Shown here in pieces: positions 6,440-13,069 of a DNA stretch of 14,794 nucleotides (the first letter of the stretch is position 1; each line of letters opens with the position of its first letter). The DNA comes from an uncultured Clostridium sp. (GTDB lineage: Bacteria; Bacillota; Clostridia; TANB77; CAG-508), in contig CAMEUC010000011.1 in NCBI GenBank assembly GCA_945937855.1, positions 1 to 14,794 on the forward strand, written 5' to 3'. The notes below the pieces were generated by a model, which was not told the origin of the DNA, did no database searches, and was given only the letters and a program-made list of their open reading frames with translations. Position numbers and translations under genes: made by a program.

Positions 6440-8698
6440 CTATTCAAATTCAATTTCCTGCTCTGCTATATTATATAATTCTAGTCTATTTTCAACATCA
6501 ACTTTGTTAATAAGCCATCCCTTAAAAGAACATTGTCTTATAAATTCATCATATCTGTTAACTCCATTAATTTCTTTAAGTGTTATAACCACTCCAAATT
6601 TTATTCCTTTTCCGTCACCTTTACCAAGTCTATCTTTTGACTTTACACTTAGTCCCCAAGATGCATTTTCATATACTTTTTTTGGACGAGCTGTGGTTTT
6701 ATATTCTTCAACAATATGCTTAACATTATCCCACTTTCTATTGTACTTTCTAGCATCTCCTTCAAATACTCTTCCATCTTCATCTGATTGTTTATTATTG
6801 TTTATAGTCTTTATTGTAATGTTTCCCTTTTTATTTTGCATAACTCTACCGAAATACAAATCCAACTCTGTATTAGTATAATCTACTCCTTGATTTCTAG
6901 TACACTTCGGAAAATAACACAAAGTTGCCTTTGCTATGTATGGACATTTTCCTTTATCAAGTGGTACTGGAATTCCATATGTATATGTATCATAATCTGT
7001 GGATTCGCTTTCTATATAAAATTTTATTTCATTTCTTTCTGAATTAATTATATCCTCTATTCTAATTGGAACTCTACCAAATCCATAATATTCTGCCTTT
7101 GCATCATCTACTACATCCCATCCAGTTGCAGAATCAATAATTAAAGCTTTTGCTATTTCTCTTGATAGCTGTAATTTATATATTAGATATGCCATTTTTC
7201 TTGAAATCCATGGTGCAGCAAATGAAGTCCCCGAATTCATCTTTTGTCCTGTTCCTATACATGTTCTTAATTTTTCTCCTTCATCTCCTCCATAATAACA
7301 TATATCTGGTTTATTAAAAAATGATAATACTTTTCCTCTTCTTGCATACGAAACTTTTTCACCATTTCTTTTTACCGCATTAACAACTAAAGAATTAATA
7401 GAGTCCGCTGGCGATCCAATTTTATCTTGTTGTTTTTCTGTTTTATTTGTTCCTGCTACAACAAAAATAATATCATATTTATTCTCTAACATATCTAGCA
7501 AAGCTCCTTCTTGTGATATAAAATTCTTATCAATTTCCATATTAGACCCTAATGAAAGATTCCAAACTTTTATATCTAAATTATTTTCAACTATAGTTTT
7601 TATTCTTCTCATTATTGAAAATGTACTATTGTTTCCATGATGTGCTATGCAAAAGTGCTTAACTCTAAATCTTCCACATCCATCATCTAATTTAGGATTT
7701 ATAGATGGGCCATCTACTATAATTGAATCAACAGCTGTACCATGTTTTTTATCTTCTTCGGTAATATCCCCTAGATCTTCCATATACCTTTCATCGTAAT
7801 CAACCCACTTTTCGAAATACACTCTTTTGTCAAATGCTGTATCTAACACTCCTATATATGGTTCGTCTACTGGTTTTGGAAACTCAGCTACATTTTTAGC
7901 AACTTGTTCTAATTCTAATATATCCTCTGCTTCATATTCTTTAGGCAATTCATAATTCGATATATCTTCTACTGCCATTGATATTAAATATGGGGCATGT
8001 CTTACTAAAATTGATAATGCATCTTTATATAATATAACTGTATTATCATCCAAAATATTAAGCTCTTTACCTGTAATTCCTAGCTCTTCCAAAATCTCTT
8101 TTGATTTTTTGTTCACATCATATAAAGTTATTGCTTGATTTTCATTGAGTTCTTTATCATATTTAGGATATGTTAATCTTGTTACTATTGAACAATCTGT
8201 TACTACCTCCATAAATGTAGTTTTTGATATACTATATTTTGAAAAATCTATTGAACCTATCTTTTTTTCATCTTCATTACTAAATTCACCATTAAATATT
8301 TCTTTCATAATATTTATACATATTTGTATTTTATCAATATTAAACTGTAAATTCTCTAATGGTATAAAATATGTTATAACATGATAAGGATTATTTTCGT
8401 CACCCTCATATTTAGCCCCTTTTATTAGGTCAGAAGTATTTTCATTTGAATTTTTAAATAATATAGTCTTTATCCTTTTACTTTTCGGAACTATCCTATT
8501 ATATTCAACATTAATCAAAGTTCCATTAATCAGTTCTGTTCTCTTTCCCCAATATTCTTTTAATTCTTTAAGATTATTTATTATATTCTCTAATTGTTCC
8601 ACTTTAACTTCTGTATTTGCTGCTAAATTACTTCCTCCTCCACGTGCTGGGTTACTTCTAGCAGTTAACTGCCCTTTTAATTGAATCAAACTATTCAT
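6440..8698 (-). CDS. Cytosolic subtilisin-like serine protease (S8), partner of an AAA+ ATPase
   Basis: A 752-aa protein with a complete S8 catalytic set: Asp286 in VLDTAFD, His319 in KKHGTAVDSI, oxyanion Asn418 in VVAGTN, and Ser492 in NSGTSFAAP. There is no signal peptide or prodomain-like leader, so it should act inside the cell, which is rare for subtilases. A non-catalytic N-terminal region of about 275 aa (opening with LKGQLTARSNPARGGGSNL) and a beta-rich C-terminal region of about 200 aa flank the protease core. The ATG overlaps the end of the ATPase gene by 8 bp (ATGAATAG) and has a GGGGG-type site 8 nt upstream inside that gene, so the two are translationally coupled. The architecture resembles the Y4bN-like subtilases found beside AAA+ ATPases, often in mobile islands. 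The substrate is unknown. Roles in phage defence or toxin-like proteolysis are inference. Confidence 0.88.
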   Translation of the reverse strand: MNSLIQLKGQLTARSNPARGGGSNLAANTEVKVEQLENIINNLKELKEYWGKRTELINGTLINVEYNRIVPKSKRIKTILFKNSNENTSDLIKGAKYEGDENNPYHVITYFIPLENLQFNIDKIQICINIMKEIFNGEFSNEDEKKIGSIDFSKYSISKTTFMEVVTDCSIVTRLTYPKYDKELNENQAITLYDVNKKSKEILEELGITGKELNILDDNTVILYKDALSILVRHAPYLISMAVEDISNYELPKEYEAEDILELEQVAKNVAEFPKPVDEPYIGVLDTAFDKRVYFEKWVDYDERYMEDLGDITEEDKKHGTAVDSIIVDGPSINPKLDDGCGRFRVKHFCIAHHGNNSTFSIMRRIKTIVENNLDIKVWNLSLGSNMEIDKNFISQEGALLDMLENKYDIIFVVAGTNKTEKQQDKIGSPADSINSLVVNAVKRNGEKVSYARRGKVLSFFNKPDICYYGGDEGEKLRTCIGTGQKMNSGTSFAAPWISRKMAYLIYKLQLSREIAKALIIDSATGWDVVDDAKAEYYGFGRVPIRIEDIINSERNEIKFYIESESTDYDTYTYGIPVPLDKGKCPYIAKATLCYFPKCTRNQGVDYTNTELDLYFGRVMQNKKGNITIKTINNNKQSDEDGRVFEGDARKYNRKWDNVKHIVEEYKTTARPKKVYENASWGLSVKSKDRLGKGDGKGIKFGVVITLKEINGVNRYDEFIRQCSFKGWLINKVDVENRLELYNIAEQEIEFE

Positions 8699-9731
8699 TA
8701 TTTAACCCCCTTGAAATTGTACTTTTAGGTATACCTGTTAAATTCTCTATTTCTCTTATAGTAAATTTTTGTTCTTGTAATTTTTTTATACTTTCTTTAA
8801 TATTTACATTATTTGCAGTTTCGTATAATCTTGTTAAATAGTCATATTCACTTGTTGAATCACTAAAAGCTAAAGCAGTACGTATCAGATTTTTTAAATC
8901 TCCAGGATAAGGTATTGGATTTAATGTTCTTATAATCTTTTTAAACAATTTAATATCTCTTATAGCTGATGGAAATTTTTCTATGTATTCACTCAATATC
9001 GAAACGGAAATATCTAGTAAATCTTCTTGTGAATATCTATTAAAATTAATAATCTTATCAAATCTTCTTATAATAGCTCTATCAAAGGATTTATATAAAT
9101 TAGTTGTTGCAATAAAAACTATTCTTTCATTTAATTTATCTAACTCTTTTAATAATGTTGATGTTGCTCTTCCCATTTCTCTCAAATCATTGCTATTTAA
9201 TCTATCTAAAGCAAGTGCATCTATTTCATCAAATAATATAATTATTTTTTCTGGATGTGGCAAATGATTTATCTCATCAAAAATAGTATTTATATTCTTT
9301 GAAGTTTGACCTAACTTACTATCTATAATCGTATCAAATTCTGCTTGATATAATTCTCTATTCAATATTCTAGCTATATGTTTTACTGTTTCTGTTTTTC
9401 CTGTTCCAGGTGCTCCTTCAAACAAAAATTTATTAACCCCAATATTTTTGCTTATTGCATTTACTATACCTACAATATCATTTTTTATTTCTACTGGTAA
9501 TGGTAATGAAGCATTGCTAACTTCTATTTTTGTAAAAAATTCTGACCCAGATTCATAAGATTGTGGTACAAAAGTATTTACATCTGATAGCAATGCTATT
9601 ATATATTCTGCTACTTGATAATCTCCATTTTGGTCAAAATCTTTTGCGATTTCATATGCTTCATTTCTAAAGCTCTCATCATTATTCTCTATATAATATT
9701 TTATTAAATTTAATATATTTTTCTTTTTCAT
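8691..9731 (-). CDS. AAA+ ATPase with C-terminal helix-turn-helix
   Basis: A 346-aa protein. Residues 1-75 are helical and unassigned. The AAA module follows: Walker A GAPGTGKT (106-113), Walker B IIILFDEIDA (163-172), sensor 1 ATTN (208-211) and paired arginines RR (222-223) in the arginine-finger position. The segment DTIIDSKLGQTSKNI is typical of classic AAA proteins. The C-terminal 25 residues, with FTIREIENLTGIPKSTISRG (323-342), are a clean recombinase-type helix-turn-helix, so the protein probably also binds DNA. It is the first gene of a two-gene operon with the subtilase and probably remodels or gates that protease; it may also regulate its own promoter. AAAGGGTGG lies just before the ATG. 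The stop codon lies within the subtilase start. Confidence 0.9.
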   Translation of the reverse strand: MKKKNILNLIKYYIENNDESFRNEAYEIAKDFDQNGDYQVAEYIIALLSDVNTFVPQSYESGSEFFTKIEVSNASLPLPVEIKNDIVGIVNAISKNIGVNKFLFEGAPGTGKTETVKHIARILNRELYQAEFDTIIDSKLGQTSKNINTIFDEINHLPHPEKIIILFDEIDALALDRLNSNDLREMGRATSTLLKELDKLNERIVFIATTNLYKSFDRAIIRRFDKIINFNRYSQEDLLDISVSILSEYIEKFPSAIRDIKLFKKIIRTLNPIPYPGDLKNLIRTALAFSDSTSEYDYLTRLYETANNVNIKESIKKLQEQKFTIREIENLTGIPKSTISRGLNNE

Positions 9732-9746
9732 AATACCACCCTTTAC

Positions 9747-9775
9747 ATTATACTTTTCTTGATTTATTTTGTCAA
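9747..9775 (-). promoter_or_regulatory. Consensus sigma-A promoter of the ATPase-subtilase operon
   Basis: The minus strand reads TTGACA (9775-9770), 17 nt, TATAAT (9752-9747), a perfect consensus. The start codon at 9731 is only 16 nt past the -10, so the predicted transcript begins near 9740, inside the ribosome binding site, with a leader of about 9 nt. Confidence 0.9.
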
Positions 9776-9813
9776 TAGTGTTTCAAAAAAATATTTTTTG
9801 TCCCACTATTGAC
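9771..9813. promoter_or_regulatory. 43-bp palindrome between divergent promoters (candidate operator)
   Basis: Outer arms GTCAATAGTG (9771-9780) and CACTATTGAC (9804-9813) are perfect 10-bp inverted repeats. Inner arms CAAAAAA (9784-9790) and TTTTTTG (9794-9800) are also perfect; they are separated from the outer arms by 3-nt mismatched gaps and from each other by ATA. Each outer arm contains most of one -35 box, so part of the symmetry is forced by two TTGACA elements. The CACTA extension and the inner arms are not. Arm centres are 33 bp apart, about three helical turns. The helix-turn-helix of the ATPase is the obvious candidate ligand. Confidence 0.65.
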
Positions 9814-9837
9814 ATCTTGAAATTTATGTATTATAAT
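9809..9837 (+). promoter_or_regulatory. Consensus sigma-A promoter of the leader RNA and DUF3892-like gene
   Basis: TTGACA (9809-9814), 17 nt, TATAAT (9832-9837), a perfect consensus and the mirror image of the ATPase promoter. Transcription would start near 9844, about 150 nt before the next start codon. Confidence 0.9.
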
Positions 9838-9843
9838 CTCTTT

Positions 9844-9980
9844 AGCAATAAAAAACATCCCAAGTGTTATAAACAACTTGAAATGCTTACTAACAAATAA
9901 CTTCTCGCAAAAGTATTGTTAAAATCATTATAACACTTTCTATTGTTAGAAGTCAACACTTTTGGCTTCTTTGGGATAGA
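9844..9980 (+). ncRNA. Candidate structured leader RNA (multi-branched, competing stems)
   Basis: By hand folding, the leader has a closing stem P1 (ATCCC 9857-9861 with GGGAT 9973-9977). P2 is a perfect 11-bp stem (9862-9872 with 9928-9938) directly stacked on P1. P3 sits inside P2 (9891-9903 with 9911-9921, two bulged A, 7-nt loop). P4 is a 7-bp hairpin (9948-9954 with 9964-9970) that abuts the 3' strand of P1. The P4 loop AACACTT can instead pair with AAGTGTT of P2, and TTGTTAG (9943-9949) with CTAACAA (9890-9896), giving alternative folds. The ribosome binding site AAGGAG starts 3 nt after P1. This matches no riboswitch consensus I know. It may be a regulatory leader or a functional small RNA. 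Confidence 0.5.
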
Positions 9981-9996
9981 AAGGAGCATAATTTTT

Positions 9997-10272
9997 ATGA
10001 AAGCAACTAAAATAAAAATGAAACCTGGCTGTAGCTCTTCAAATAATTTGCAAGAAATAGATAAAATCTATTTAGAGGGATGTCAAGAAGATGGGTACTA
10101 TTACAAATCAGCAGTGCATGATTTTTTAAAAAGTAATCCAGGTAGCATCCAAGTAAATATATATCCCTATCCAGATTTACAACCAATTGTAAGTCAAAAT
10201 GGCGAAAAATATGTTAGATCTGAACCTGACTACACAGGAAAAGATAACCTATTGAAGCTTCCAAGAGAATAA
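9997..10272 (+). CDS. DUF3892-like small protein
   Basis: A 91-aa protein. It starts with a short beta-strand (ATKIKM) and ends with GEKYVRSEPDYTGKDNLLKL, the YVRT...DNLL.LP ending I associate with DUF3892, a family of unknown function. That assignment is from pattern memory. The middle has DGYYYKSAVHDFLKSNPGSI, compatible with a small alpha/beta fold. The ATG at 9997 is preceded by AAGGAG (9981-9986). The gene is transcribed from the mirror promoter opposite the ATPase-protease operon, after the structured leader, and ends at a convergent terminator. Divergent pairing from a shared operator suggests it belongs to the same functional unit, perhaps as regulator, substrate or inhibitor of the protease. 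That role is inference. Confidence 0.7.
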   Translation: MKATKIKMKPGCSSSNNLQEIDKIYLEGCQEDGYYYKSAVHDFLKSNPGSIQVNIYPYPDLQPIVSQNGEKYVRSEPDYTGKDNLLKLPRE

Positions 10273-10282
10273 TTTCACTCAT

Positions 10283-10315
10283 ATAAAATAGATATCTATA
10301 TGATATCTATTTTAT
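10283..10315. terminator. Convergent terminator between the DUF3892-like and phosphoesterase genes
   Basis: The arms 10283-10296 and 10302-10315 form a 14-bp perfect stem (core AAAATAGATATC) with a 5-nt loop and T-rich flanks. It lies 11 bp after the stop at 10272 and 20 bp before the convergent stop at 10335. Confidence 0.8.
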
Positions 10316-10334
10316 TATTTATGTATATTGAAAT

Positions 10335-11096
10335 CTATTCAAAAGTACTCTCAAATTCCAATGGTACAATATCTTCATAAAGCAATGTATATTGAAAATT
10401 AACTTGTCTATAATCATGATAATGTCCAAAATACCATTTCTTAAATTCACATTTTTCTGATATTTCTTGCAAATAATCTGTTAAAACATCTCTTTTATAT
10501 GATGGGTTTAATAATGTTTGTATACTTGTTGGGCAACAATGCGTAATAATATAATCTACCTTATAATTTACTTTTTTTAAATTTTTTATTCCGTTTTGCA
10601 TTTCTTCTTCAGTTGGAAGCTCTAAATCCCACCATGAAAAATCTCTAATTCTAAAATATGCTCCTCTTTTACGATATTCATATATTCTTTCTTCTTCATC
10701 CAGATTTAATATTCCATCCTGTATATCATGTGATCTAGCACCGCCAAATGCAAAGATTTTCTTACCATCTATGTCAAAGATTTCACCTCTCATTAAATGA
10801 AATACTGAATCTCTTATTTTATTTACTTTACCACCATGCCATTCTTCTACAGGATAATTGTATAATCTTGTAAAATTTTCGTGATTACCATCTACAAATA
10901 ATGTTGTAAAATTCTTTTCATTTAGATAATCCAACCAATACTTTTCTTTTATGTTTTCTTTTTCAAATGTCCAAACTCCACCAAAGTCGCCACATATTAT
11001 TACATAATCATCTTTGGTCATTTCATTTTGAATTGGGAATTTTTCAATTAAAAATTTGCTAAAATCAGCATGTGTATCTCCTGTAATGTAAATCAT
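10335..11096 (-). CDS. Calcineurin-like metallophosphoesterase
   Basis: A 253-aa protein carrying all five metal-site blocks of the family in order: GDTH (6-9), GDFGG (36-40), GNHE (70-73), THCCP (185-189) and GHYHD (224-228). These bind the two-metal centre of phosphoesterases that hydrolyse nucleotides, RNA/DNA ends or phosphoproteins; no added domain narrows the substrate. There is no signal peptide, so it should be cytosolic. I use the ATG at 11096 because AAGGTG lies just upstream; an in-frame GTG 9 bp earlier overlaps that site. It begins 15 bp after the stop of the IS-interrupted nuclease gene and closes the three-gene minus-strand operon. The insertion upstream may be polar, leaving expression dependent on read-through from the element. 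Confidence 0.88.
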   Translation of the reverse strand: MIYITGDTHADFSKFLIEKFPIQNEMTKDDYVIICGDFGGVWTFEKENIKEKYWLDYLNEKNFTTLFVDGNHENFTRLYNYPVEEWHGGKVNKIRDSVFHLMRGEIFDIDGKKIFAFGGARSHDIQDGILNLDEEERIYEYRKRGAYFRIRDFSWWDLELPTEEEMQNGIKNLKKVNYKVDYIITHCCPTSIQTLLNPSYKRDVLTDYLQEISEKCEFKKWYFGHYHDYRQVNFQYTLLYEDIVPLEFESTFE

Positions 11097-11111
11097 AATT
11101 TTCACCTTCTT

Positions 11112-11482
11112 CTATAGTTCTTCTTTAGAATATACTTTTCCAAATTTGCTTGGAGTGAAATACTTAACTTCTCCATTATCATTTATAGAAAAAATATGTA
11201 AGCACAAAACTTCTGCTATTTCCTTTGGTATTCTTCTTAATGCAACTTGAGCTGATTCCCAATATAGACCTAATCCATATTTATATGCATGATTTATTCC
11301 TGATATTTTTCCATCTTCTTTTGAAATAGAATATCTTTTTACATCCATTCTTGTTATTATTTGTCCTAATGCATTAAGCCAACCTTCTCTATTAATTGAT
11401 TTGGCAGACTTTGCATAAGATTTACCTTTACACTCAATATAAAAATATTCACTATTTCTTTTTCCACCAACTAATTTTATAT
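11112..11482 (-). pseudogene. PD-(D/E)XK-like nuclease gene, 3' part (interrupted by IS)
   Basis: This is the C-terminal 123 residues of a 164-aa protein cut by the insertion sequence. Joined to the 5' part (12904-13027) after removing one copy of the CAAC duplication, the frame is continuous across HQHGVDIKLVGGKRN. The rebuilt protein shows a PD-(D/E)XK core: Asp42 in HGVDIKL, Glu58-x-Lys60 in FYIECKGK, and a following helix NALGQIITRM with Gln82. That is the restriction-endonuclease-like fold seen in Mrr-type and other defence nucleases. The family name is not known to me. The ORF stays open leftwards from inside the element, and an internal ATG at 11348 could start only a 78-aa remnant without the catalytic residues. 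Confidence 0.8.
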
Positions 11483-11564
11483 CAACTGGATCTATGTCAA
11501 GTTTTTGGACACTTTTTTTGAGAATTTTTTTATTTTCATGAGACCACTTTCATCACTCTATTAT

Positions 11565-11639
11565 ATTCTAAATTTATATTGGTATAAATGGTATACAGAG
11601 CTCCTTACGTCGCCATTTACACCAATACAAATTTAGAAT
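11565..11639 (-). repeat. 27-bp stem-loop inside the IS, downstream of the transposase
   Basis: The arms 11565-11591 and 11613-11639 pair over 27 bp around a 21-nt loop. The two non-Watson-Crick positions become G:U pairs in the minus-strand (transposase) transcript but would be A:C in the opposite transcript, hinting that the RNA fold on the sense strand matters. On the plus strand the stem is followed by TTTTTT, so it might also stop transcription entering the element from the left. Confidence 0.6.
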
Positions 11640-11682
11640 TTTTTGTATTTAAGGAAGGTTTTGTGAAATTGTAAGTGTTTTT

Positions 11683-12582
11683 TTAGGCTACTTCACTTTC
11701 AAGTTCACATGGCACTTTATATCCAATTGATGAATGGATTCTCTTTCTGTTGTACCAACCTTCTATAAATTCAAATATCGCTAATTTTGCTTCTTCAAAA
11801 GTTTCGTACTCATGTAAATTTACTTCTTCTTTCTTTAATATGGCATTGAAGCTTTCCATACTTGCGTTATCATACGGATATCCCTTTTTGCTGTAAGAAT
11901 GTCTTAAATTTAATTCTCGTAAGTATTCTTCAACTTTATTTGATGTATATTGTGAACCTAAATCACTATGAAATATTGCTTCCTTCCTAAATTTTCCTTT
12001 CTTTCTTGCATTCTCTATAGCCTTGATTACTAAATCTGCATCCATATTTTTTCCATAGCTATATCCAATTACACTTAAACTATATAAATCCATTACTATT
12101 GCTAAGTATGTCCAACCTAGCTCTTTTGTGTATATGTATGTAATGTCTGAAACTAGTTTTTCTCTAAGATGTTTAGCTTTAAATTCCTGTTTTAATAAAT
12201 TGGGTTTATTTGTATCATCAACTTTATTTTTTGCTGGTCCTGGATTATATTTTTTTATAATGACAGATTTTATGTCTAATATCTTCATTCTTCTTGCAAC
12301 TCTTTTTTGGCTAACTTTAATCCCATATTTTTCCAACTCTTTCTTTATTTTGGGTGATCCATATCTTCCTTTTGAATTGTTATATTTTTCTAATATCTTC
12401 TTGTCTAATTCTTTGTTGCTTTCTTTGTAGCTGTTTACTTTTCCTTCTTGATGATAATAATATACTGAACGCGGCACTTTTAGTACCTTGCATAACAATC
12501 TTACATTATGTCTATCCTTATTTTTTTCTATGAACTTTATTCTTTCTTCTATTTCTGCGTGAATATGGCAACCGCTTTTTTT
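11683..12582 (-). CDS. IS3-family transposase OrfB (DDE integrase domain)
   Basis: The catalytic part of the transposase. Counted from the internal ATG at 12498 it is 271 aa, with the DD(35)E triad at Asp118 (VSDITYI), Asp179 (FHSDLGSQYTS) and Glu215 (SMESFNAILK); exactly 35 residues separate the last two. A helix-turn-helix-like stretch (GRYGSPKIKKELEKYGI) precedes it. The frame extends upstream of that ATG to the A7 run at 12582-12576, and no ribosome binding site supports the ATG. It is therefore probably made as an OrfAB fusion by -1 frameshifting, giving residues such as HAEIEERIKFIEKN before the MLCKVLKV segment. The fusion is the active transposase in this family; OrfB alone is usually minor. 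Confidence 0.92.
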   Translation of the reverse strand, partial: KKSGCHIHAEIEERIKFIEKNKDRHNVRLLCKVLKVPRSVYYYHQEGKVNSYKESNKELDKKILEKYNNSKGRYGSPKIKKELEKYGIKVSQKRVARRMKILDIKSVIIKKYNPGPAKNKVDDTNKPNLLKQEFKAKHLREKLVSDITYIYTKELGWTYLAIVMDLYSLSVIGYSYGKNMDADLVIKAIENARKKGKFRKEAIFHSDLGSQYTSNKVEEYLRELNLRHSYSKKGYPYDNASMESFNAILKKEEVNLHEYETFEEAKLAIFEFIEGWYNRKRIHSSIGYKVPCELESEVA

Positions 12583-12818
12583 AGTATTTCATTTTCTTCT
12601 TTAGCTTGAGCTAATTCCTTCTTTAAACGTTTAATTTCATGATTTGTAGTTATTTCATTATTTGCAACCTTTATTTTTCCATATTCCTTTATCCATCTAT
12701 ATAATGTTGCTTCTGCAATGCCATATTCACGTTTAATTTCTACCACTGGCTTTTTATTTTCGTATAATTCTACAATCATCTTTTTAAAATCTTCATCATA
12801 ACTTTTCTTCTTAGTCAT
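12549..12818 (-). CDS. IS3-family OrfA (DNA-binding helix-turn-helix and leucine zipper)
   Basis: An 89-aa protein. Residues 1-50 are a transposase helix-turn-helix (YDEDFKKMIVELYENK, then EYGIAEATLYRWIKEYG) that binds the terminal repeats. The C-terminal half is a heptad-rich coiled coil (HEIKRLKKELAQAKEENEIL) for dimerisation, as usual in IS3 OrfA. The ATG at 12818 follows AAGGAG by a workable distance; a GTG 9 bp earlier is too close to that site. A slippery A_AAA_AAA heptamer at 12582-12576 lies near the 3' end, after the coiled coil, for -1 shifting into OrfB. OrfA alone normally represses transposition. Confidence 0.92.
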   Translation of the reverse strand: MTKKKSYDEDFKKMIVELYENKKPVVEIKREYGIAEATLYRWIKEYGKIKVANNEITTNHEIKRLKKELAQAKEENEILKKAVAIFTQK

Positions 12819-12855
12819 TCTCGACACACTCCTTTATGATTAGTGTACATAATCT

Positions 12856-12884
12856 ATTATACACCCTCTCATAAAATGTGTCCA
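12856..12884 (-). promoter_or_regulatory. IS promoter overlapping the subterminal repeat
   Basis: The minus strand has -35 TGGACA (12884-12879), 17 nt, and a perfect -10 TATAAT (12861-12856). The -35 is the first part of the subterminal repeat, so OrfA or OrfAB binding there would be expected to repress transposase transcription. Confidence 0.8.
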
Positions 12885-12889
12885 TATAT

Positions 12890-13027
12890 CTATTCTAACA
12901 CCACAACACCATGTTGGTGTAATTCACTTTTTTTGACTTTTTCTTCATGCCAATTACCATTTTCTTTATTTATCATAAATTCTATAACTTTATTTACAAC
13001 AAATTGTTCATTTATTTTTTCGCTCAA
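12890..13027 (-). pseudogene. PD-(D/E)XK-like nuclease gene, 5' part (interrupted by IS)
   Basis: This is the N-terminal 41 residues of the interrupted nuclease, starting at a TTG (13027) with AAGGAG 10 nt upstream; no in-frame ATG is available nearby. The genuine coding part ends at 12904. Beyond that the frame enters the IS tip, adds VVLE and stops at 12890. It encodes an N-terminal helix (EQFVVNKVIEFMIN) and the lead-in WHEEKVKKSELHQHGV to the catalytic Asp. It lies 42 bp after the abortive infection gene in the same direction, so the two form an operon. Confidence 0.78.
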
Positions 13028-13069
13028 TTGATTTTATCTCCTTTTAGATAACCTAATTTTATTTTTCAA

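Larger units (their letters stand above)
11487..12903 (-). mobile_element. IS3-family (IS150-like) insertion sequence, 1417 bp, complete
   Basis: Tips begin TGG and end CCA, flanked by a 4-bp direct repeat CAAC (11483-11486 and 12904-12907). Subterminal inverted repeats about 20 nt in from each tip read TGGACACTTTTTTTGAGA (11506-11523) and TGGACACATTTTATGAGA (12884-12867), 16 of 18 identical. This tip-then-TGGAC layout fits the IS150/IS911 branch. Two overlapping frames, orfA and orfB, carry the transposase with an A7 slippery site. Removing the element plus one repeat copy restores the nuclease reading frame, which independently confirms the ends. Both frames look intact, so the copy may be active and recent. 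Confidence 0.93.

Noticed and set aside
9883..9900. Mini reading frame MLTNK in the leader RNA, as a possible attenuation peptide
   Set aside because: No ribosome binding site precedes it and it has no run of a single regulatory codon.
11506..12884. Taking the TGGACAC repeats as the ends of the IS
   Set aside because: Those borders give no target duplication and leave the nuclease out of frame; ends at 11487 and 12903 give a perfect CAAC duplication and an exact in-frame repair.
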